From the NCBI GenBank assembly GCA_963693085.1, contig OY856413.1, forward strand, positions 102,064,801-102,128,800: a DNA stretch of 64,000 nt, in the 5' to 3' direction. The notes under the pieces were generated by a model that worked only from the letters and a program-made list of their open reading frames with translations, was not told the DNA's origin and ran no database searches. This DNA comes from Alisma plantago-aquatica (taxonomy: Eukaryota; Streptophyta; Magnoliopsida; Alismatales; Alismataceae). The translations under genes were made by a program, and so were the position numbers. Of this stretch, positions 56,901 through 64,000 are shown in pieces; position 1 is the stretch's first letter; each line of letters begins with the position of its first letter.

Positions 56901-59900
56901 AGGCTAGTTATATATATGCATGTGAAAAAGAATATGGGTACACACCATCTGGGTGAGAGAGAGAGAGAGTCAACATCAATGATCTAAGGAATCAACCATC
57001 GCGGTTGAGTTTGGTGAAGCGTGGAAAAGAAGGAAACATCTTCACCTACCTCCCCAGGACCCAAGAACTCAACATCAATGATGGTGTTGACTTACCCCAT
57101 AGGGATTTGGTTCAGGAGGTCAAGAGCGAGGAAGAAAAAGAAGAAGAAGAAGAAAAGTGAGAAAGGACCGCCCCATGCTTGATTCTTCTACTGAAAGGTA
57201 AAGACCTTTCTACCTTTGTACCTTTGTACCTTGTTCTTTCACCACTACATTGTGAGTGTATGCCGCCACCATGGCATGAGCAAATTGTCTTGTCCATGGC
57301 CCCACAACATGTGCCCTGACCTATTCGACTTCCTAGGTGGCAAGCCTGGATTGGCCAAAAATGATTTAATTTGTAATTGTTTTAGAAAAATTTTGGTAGA
57401 TCCAAATATAGCATATATATGATTTTAATTAGAAAAATATGTACAATCCAATGGAATTGGTTTCATGATCAACCTCCATCTCAAATTCTAAAAGCACATA
57501 AATATGTCTACTTTGATGTAATTTATCATATAAAAAACTAATTTCATAAGATTGATGATATTGATGGTAATATCTTGATTAATTAGTATTGATAAGTAAA
57601 GTTTAATTTTTTTGAAAAAATGAACACCTAGGATCTAATCTAGGATAAAGGATTCATATGTTACCAAAATTTGGGCTTCTTCCATTATATGATAGCACTA
57701 AATTCTTTGGTAGTACAGTACTTGGAAGTGACTTAACTCTTTCGTAGTCGATCACATTATACATATGATCTAACTCTTTGGTAGTCAATTATAAAGGACT
57801 GAATCTTGAGCTCCTTGAGAGTCAAGAGAATACATCAAAATCTTTGACGGTCAATGCATGGATATATAATGGAAAATATTATTAAAATATGTGTTCTCTT
57901 TTATTAAGAAACACCTTCATTCAATTATGCTTTTTGTTATATATTTCTATTGTTACTGCCAAGTGTTAGTAATGAGAGGTATATAAAAGACATGAAGGCA
58001 AACTCAGTACAATATACTTGAATATTGTGTTGACATGTACCACGTGTAATCTTTTGTTTAGGTGATGTGTACATATGCTCTTGATGAACTAGGATAGTTT
58101 AGAGTTACATGGTGAGCAAATGTATAGGTGGACCTATTGTCTTAAGATCCTATTGTAGTTGTATTATGTGTACATGTTAAAGTTTAGTATTCAATGTGTA
58201 ATATCAAATTTTGTAACAATTCATGATGTAATTATGTGTTGAATGGTGAACATGTGTTGTAAGGTTTTATTATTGTTCATGTGCATGTGCTACTATTTTT
58301 TCCTTATGACTTCCTATGATTTTCTTCTTCTTAGCCTATTGTGTGGTGTTTAAATTCTGATGATTGCTGAGGTGAGGTTTCAATTTATATGTCACACATC
58401 AGATTAAGTTTTAGAAAATTTGGGGACGTCATAGATGGTATCAGAGCATGAACAAAACCAAAGCCTAACATTTGCTCATTATACAACTCATAAGTAAAAA
58501 AACCTTGAACTTGAACATCTTTAGGGTTATATTAGTCAATATTTTAGAGACAAGATATGAATTAGCCTCTAGGTTAGAACCTAGATGTCTAATAACTAGG
58601 TCTAGACTAGTGCTTGTTTTATGGCAAGCCCTAAGATGTCATTCTTTCCTTATAATGTGGTGGTAGGGGACATTATATTATTCAGAAATAATGTTCATCA
58701 AGGGAAGAGTAACCCTATACATATGGCATCATTATCTAGAGTAGCTACACTAGTCTATACTTCGTTCTCACCCCTTTCATTAGGTGACATGACACTATAC
58801 TCTCTACTATGTGTGGGACACTTGTTTTGTGGATTTTGTTTTTGATTCCAATCAGATCGAACCTTGATAGTTTTCTTAGATGCACATTTTATCAGAGAAA
58901 GCTATATAATATTTTATTATATATGTAAGTATTACAAAAACGTGTCCCCATAAATGTACGAGTAGGAGGTGGTCATGCAACCTAAGTATAAGTGAATGGC
59001 ATCAGTCTAGAAGAGAGAATAGTTCTAGATTAGATGTCTAGAGCCTTGTTGGAATATATGTGATAGATGGAATAGATGTAATAGATGAAATAAGATTATA
59101 TGATGATATAAGATGAATGGTGATGATGTATGTTTGTCTTTGAGGACTTAATTTTAGCTTTGAGTATGCAAAATAAGTTTTGATGACGCAGGTAACTAGG
59201 CTTTTATATGATAAGATATGTTAAGTTAAGACAAGGTTGTGAGTTAGCATGATCTTGAAGCTCTTTTACAAAGGAGGAGCTCTAGTGTTAGGACCAGTTT
59301 TAGGGTTAACTCCAGAGAGAGTGAGACCCACAGGGAGAAGGTCAGAGAACCTAAACTCCAAGATATGATAATTATGAGAAATATGTGATATGATATGCCC
59401 TAAACCAGAATACTCTCGAGTGATTTAGTTAAGTCACTTTATGCATGATTCCTATAGTCGTGTTGAACCCTACATGTCCTTGGGAGGACCAAAATCTAGA
59501 GACAAGGAGAGGCCAGTTATATATATGAATGTGAAAAATAATTTGAGTACACGCCATCTGGGTGAGAGAGAGAGAGAGTCAACATCAATGATCCAAGGAA
59601 TCAACCACCGCGGTTGAGTTTGGTGAAGCACGAAAAAGAAGGAAACATCTTCACCTACCTCCCCAAGACCCAGGAACTCAACATCAATGATGGTGTTGAC
59701 TTACCCCATAGGTATTTGGTTCAGGAGGCTGAGAAAGAGGAAGAAGAATAAGAAGAAGAAGATGAAAAGTGAGAAAGGACTGCCCCATGCTTGATTCTGA
59801 AAGGTAAAGACCTTTCTACCATTGTACCTTGTTCTTTCACCACTACATTGTGAGTGTTGTCTACCACCATGGCATGAGACAATTGTCTTGGCCATGGCCC

Positions 59901-60277
59901 CACAACATGTGCCCTGACCTAGTCGACTTCCTAGGTGGCAAGCCTGGATTGGCTAAAAATGATTTAATTTGTAATTGTTTTAGAAAAATTTTGGTAGATC
60001 CAAATATAGCATATATATGATTTTAATTAGAAAAATATGTACAATCCAATGGAAACTGTTTCATGATCAACCTCCATCTCAAATTCTAAAACCACATAAA
60101 TATTCCTACTTTGATGTAATTTATCATATATAAACTCTAATTTCATAAGATTGATGATATTAACGGTAATATCTTGATTAATTAGTATTGATAAGTAAAG
60201 TTTAATTTTTTTGATAAAAAGTACACCTAGGATCTAATCTAGGATAAAGGATTCATATGTTACCAAAATTTGGGCTT
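50923..60277 (+). repeat. Tandem array of a 2.6-kb LTR-derived unit
   Basis: Units start at CATTAGGTGACATGACAC: 50923, 53536, 56149 and 58778 (the last partial, to 60277). Spacings are 2613, 2613 and 2629 bp. Each full unit contains TGGTATCAGAGCATG (53195, 55808, 58436), an iMet-type PBS, preceded by an LTR-like 3' end (GTCACACATCA... GACATCATAGG) and followed by about 340 bp of leader. So the unit is probably LTR plus PBS plus leader of a retrotransposon. No gag or pol domain is present; a 69-codon open frame (53394, 56007, 58636) is conserved only because the copies are similar. Confidence 0.85.
53195..53206 (+). other. PBS-like site, array unit 1
   Basis: TGGTATCAGAGC, complement of the initiator Met tRNA 3' end. 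Equivalent sites at 55808-55819 and 58436-58447. Confidence 0.7.
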
Positions 60278-61330
60278 CTAATTGGAAAGGCCTTGAAATG
60301 TGATGATTAGGGTTTAGGAAGTGTAGCCCTAATTTGACCCCAAAACCCTAAAGTAGAGCCCAAGTCAATCTTGTTGGACATTTTGTGAACACATTAGTAA
60401 TACTTGGTATTATACATTAGTTATAGGGTGATTGCTTGAGTGGTTGCATTTGCTCTCATTTACTTGGTAGTTAAGTCCTCTTTGAGGAAAGATAGGTGGT
60501 TACACTTATGAATACTCACTTTATCAACTTTTGTGGTTTTTTAAGGTTTCCAAAATGGATTGAAATTAAATTGTTGGTTTATTGTTTACTTCCTGTAATC
60601 TATAAGGCCCATATGAATATTACTATATATTAATATAACTTGATCAAACTCGTAATTCTATCTCTAGAAATCTGAATATGGAAAGTAGAAAGAAAGTCAT
60701 CGAGATGACTATGACCAAGCCCCAGATTGGGAAGGTCATAAGCGGTCATGCCCCATATTGCGAAGGGCAACATGAAACCAAGCCCTAGATTGGGAGGGTG
60801 GCCTAATTCCACTATAGGGAAAATACCCAGGAGAGGGTATTCCCATAGGTTGAGTAAAGAAGGATTGAGAAGTTATAACAAGGAACTAAAAGCTTAATTA
60901 TGTGACAATAATTGTTGTTATGGTTGTTTATGATTTTAATATTACATGCTAATATTTTGTTTTCCCCACATACTCACTATATTTTAACATATTGGTCGGG
61001 ATTTTGATTCACACAATTTTATGTTAAACTACAACTAATCTGAAAAGATGGGCATCCTAGGAAGAAGGCACCCAAAAGAAAAGATGCTTAAATTATACTA
61101 GAGGATTGTAGATGGTTAGATTTACTTTATGTTATAACATTAGTTTCTCTTCCCATGTAACTCTCTAGAGGAGATTCTATCTTTATATTGTTGTCAAAAC
61201 TCTTTTCCATCCAATGAAAGTTTTAATTATAATAGGTTACTTGCTCAACCGTTATCCTCAAATTATGATAATGGCTCTTGACTTCTCGTTCCACCTTAAT
61301 TAGGGATAAAAAGGGAAGGCGATCATTAAA
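60278..61330 (+). repeat. E5 5' LTR, 5' end unresolved
   Basis: The last 80 bases (GATAATGGCTCTTGACTTC ... ATCATTAAA) align with the E4 LTR end on its own strand (GATAACGGCTCTGACATC ... GTCATTACA). The left border is the break with the tandem array; the true LTR start was not found and may be lost. 60700-60850 has two copies of an AAGCCCCAGATTGGGA / AAGCCCTAGATTGGGA motif. Confidence 0.6.
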
Positions 61331-61332
61331 TT

Positions 61333-61344
61333 TGGTATCAGAGT
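61333..61344 (+). other. E5 primer binding site
   Basis: TGGTATCAGAGT directly after the LTR end; one mismatch to the iMet type. Confidence 0.75.
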
Positions 61345-61431
61345 CTAGGTTTACCGTTTAACCTTTAATAATTAGTAATTTTCATAGCATTTTGTAGACC
61401 CAAGGTAATTATTTGGGGATTTTCTAAGATG

Positions 61432-62580
61432 ATGGTGACTAGAAGGGATCACGACCCTAGGGGCTGGAAAAATTTTCTTTACTGCTAGTTCACTTACGAG
61501 GAACCCTGGGCCTCCGTGAATCTTTCTGGGACAAACTTAGATGATTTTGCCCAAAATAAAATAACTATAGGTTTTCTTTTCACCTTATTGTTCATCCCTT
61601 CTCTACCCCTTACTTCCCTCACAAAAACCTAGGGACCCACTAACTACTTCCTTCCACTCTTCTAAGAAATTAGGGTTAAGAGTATTAGGGTTAAGGAATC
61701 CTCGACAAAATCATAGTTAATGCATGTAACCAAGATGTCATGGACATAATTTATGATGCTTTCAATTCTGTAAACATAAAAATGAGATTAATTTATTATG
61801 TGAAATAGTATGGCTCGCATCAAGACCACCATCATGGTTGATGACACCCTCCGATACCACCTAGACATGAAGGTCTCCTGTAGGAAGAAGGTTTCCTTGC
61901 ATAAGAGGAGGAAATCCATGGAAGGAGAGTCTTCCTAGAAGTGGAAGAGGTCAGGGGAGGCCTTTTCCAAGAAAGGTAACAAACATGATGCCATCCCATT
62001 TGAAATCCCAAAACCAGATGATGGTCCAGATCCCGAGGATGAGCCCATGTCAGAAGAGAACCCAAGGGTGAAGGTAACCCCCATTTTGCTAGCCTCAACT
62101 CTATTGGGTAGGTAGTGATCCATACCCCTTAAATTCTCTCGCTAGAATAGTAGAAGAGTCTCACTGAGGCCATTAATGTTGTGGAACTCAGAGATGTTAC
62201 CAGAGATGAAAATGATGAATTGTTACATGTCTTCCCTCATCTCAGAGTCACAATCCTTGACTTCTTCAAGCTGAATATAGAGACATTCTGGGGAAAAGAC
62301 AAGGCATAAGTCTTTCACATGGTGGATGCCTAGCTCCTAGCTGTGGAGAATGAGTTTAAGGTCCTAGAGGTGCAACCCAACAAGAAGGTCCTCTTCTCCA
62401 CTCACCTTCTTGAAGGATCAGTAAAGTTATGGTGGGAACATTACATTACCGACCGTTACCTAATTGTGGAACCAATAGCTTGGGTGGATTTCTACACCAT
62501 CTTTACCACCAGGTTTATCTCCAACTTTGCACAGAAGGAAAACAAGAATCAATTCATGCTCCTCTATTAGGGCACCATGT
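61432..62580 (+). pseudogene. gag: E5 gag, degenerate and truncated
   Basis: It starts MVTRRDHDPRGWKNFLYC at 61432 with a stop soon after. A basic/acidic linker follows near 61810-62100 (MARIKTTIMVDDTL, then KRRKSMEGE). The capsid core is at 62343-62570: KVLFSTHLLEGSVKLWWEHY then WVDFYTIFTTRFISNFAQKE, the classic 'L.G.A..WW ... W..F...F' retrotransposon gag block. The gag sequence ends at about 62580. Nucleotide similarity at the start shows it belongs to the same family as E4. Confidence 0.75.
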
Positions 62581-64000
62581 CAGTATCATATTATATTCTA
62601 TCATGGTTCATGTACAGAACATAAAACACATTAGATTCTACTATGGGTATTAAACCACATAATTGTGAGCTTCATAGTGTGTTATTAATTATGACAATGA
62701 TAATATTTCCAATTTAAAATCCCACTTCCATAGTGATCATAAACTATATAGAATAAATTCAATTTATCAAGCATGAACATAGTAACTCAAAGTAGTTGTT
62801 ACCATCACCAATTCAATCAAATAATTTAACTTTTTAAATAAAGACAGTCATCATTAAAATCAAGATCCTCCTGGGCTCTAGAGAATAATAGATTAGCCCC
62901 TCATCATTACTAAGTTATCACAAAAGAAATTTTAAAAATAAGAAAGCATGAAAGTAATATGATAAACTACAAGTTCCTCCATTAATGGAGATTATCTCCA
63001 AGGTTGAGAACAAACATACAGAGTTTCAATTGTCAGATAACCCACCAATGTTGTCAAGATTATGACTTTCCTCTATCTCCTTCTTTTCTCCACTCCTCAA
63101 TTTATATGCAAAACCGTTAGGGTTGTGTTGCTTCATGGTTACAACTACTTAGGTCATAAGTAGGAACTCATTCCATTAAAGCATTTAGGCCATCATATTT
63201 TTCATGATGATATATAATAAATTAGATCTATAGACTCAATGTCATTGAATTTTAATCACTGGCACTAATCTTCCTAGTTCCTTGTGTGGTTGGAAATGGG
63301 TCCATACTACCAGTTTGACTATTGGCAGTATCAAGATTACTTTGGATTGCTCTTTTCCCATGAGTTAGTACCATCGATATGGAACTTGGAAGCACTAAGT
63401 TGTATTAATATTGTTCCTATCAATTTTAAGCATCAATGTTGGTTCCACTAATATTGGTCTCTATAACATCGAGTTGTTCTCTCCAAAGAATGAAATCTCC
63501 TTAGATAGCATGAATAATTTTTTATAGCTTTGCTTACTTTTAGTTATCCAAACCTTGTCATGAGCACCGCATGGATACTCTATGGACCAATTCATGTTGC
63601 AATTCAAATGGAAATGTGTGAAGATAATGATTTTCATACAAAATAATGAAAATAGTAAAAATTTATGCAATAGGGTTAATTATGTCAGTTCATCATAATA
63701 TAAGAAAAAAAATCTAAGTGATCATGAAAGCACAATATAATCACTCAGATTGGCATGTGATCATGAGAATATTTGTATGAATGAAAATCCCTTAAACTTG
63801 AACATTTCTCCCTCAAGAAACATTATTCTCTGATTTCATTGAATAAGTCAGTAAGAAGACATGAATAATAATTTAACTTCCCAACCACCCCATACAATTT
63901 GGTCCCAAACTACTCTTTTCCAATCATACATCAAATATCTACTCTATAACAACCAATTAAACTTATAATGATAAATGAAAGAAAGGTCCATGAAATCATA
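62581..64000. other. Unassigned AT-rich DNA
   Basis: No open frame beyond about 70 codons, no LTR end, PBS or recognisable domain on either strand. Probably decayed repeat or intergenic sequence. Confidence 0.5.

Noticed and set aside
53394..58845. Conserved 69-codon frame MSLFPYSVVVRDIILF in each array unit as a gene
   Set aside because: The copies are conserved at the DNA level as tandem repeats; no domain, no expected gag features, and the fourth unit is truncated.

Overview
This window looks like intergenic, repeat-rich nuclear DNA of a flowering plant. The evidence is a dense nest of plant-type transposable elements: Athila-like and Del/Tekay-like Ty3/gypsy LTR retrotransposons, a CACTA (En/Spm) DNA transposon with spliceosomal introns, and a DUF4283/CCHC ORF of the kind found in plant L1 LINEs. 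I see no convincing host gene, tRNA, rRNA or CRISPR array. The species cannot be named from the sequence.

Layout. (E1) 1-12925, minus strand: Athila-like element with 5' LTR (11046-12925), PBS, gag, protease, RT, RNase H, integrase, a spacer with promoter-like features, then a long broken env-like ORF ending in a Ulp1-type (C48) protease domain; its 3' LTR lies beyond the left edge. (E3) 12926 to about 40676, plus strand: an older, decayed Athila-like element whose gag was split by E1. Inside E3 are a 2.0-kb insertion with a 9-bp target duplication (16623-18627) and E4, a complete but decayed LTR element (21221-39033, minus strand, 5-bp duplication CCAAG). E4 itself hosts a CACTA element (28905-35444, duplication GAT). 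The E3 3' LTR starts at 39299 and is cut by E6 (40677-44956), a noncoding LTR element with 3.3-kb LTRs. (E2) 44957-50863, minus strand: close relative of E1, truncated within RT. Then come a 2.6-kb tandem repeat with a tRNA-iMet-type PBS in each unit (50923-60277), the 5' part of E5, a relative of E4 (about 60278-62580), and 1.4 kb of unassigned AT-rich DNA.

How the parts work together. Gag, protease, RT/RNase H and integrase would make a virus-like particle and integrate the cDNA, but every copy here carries stops or frameshifts. The most interesting pattern is in the two diverged Athila-like elements. In both, the spacer between pol and the third ORF has a TATA box behind the same kind of short repeats that fill the U3 of that element's own LTR. 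This suggests a separate internal promoter for the env-like/Ulp1 ORF. In E1 the spacer also shows a plausible intron ending two bases before the ORF's ATG. A hairpin-forming motif (TTGGGAGGCAACCCAA) lies just after pol in both elements. Ulp1-like protease sequence occurs in both retrotransposons and, separately, in the CACTA element.

Limits. All boundaries and homologies were read by eye, without alignment or database search. Domain names rest on motifs I recognise. Age order is inferred from nesting and from the amount of decay.
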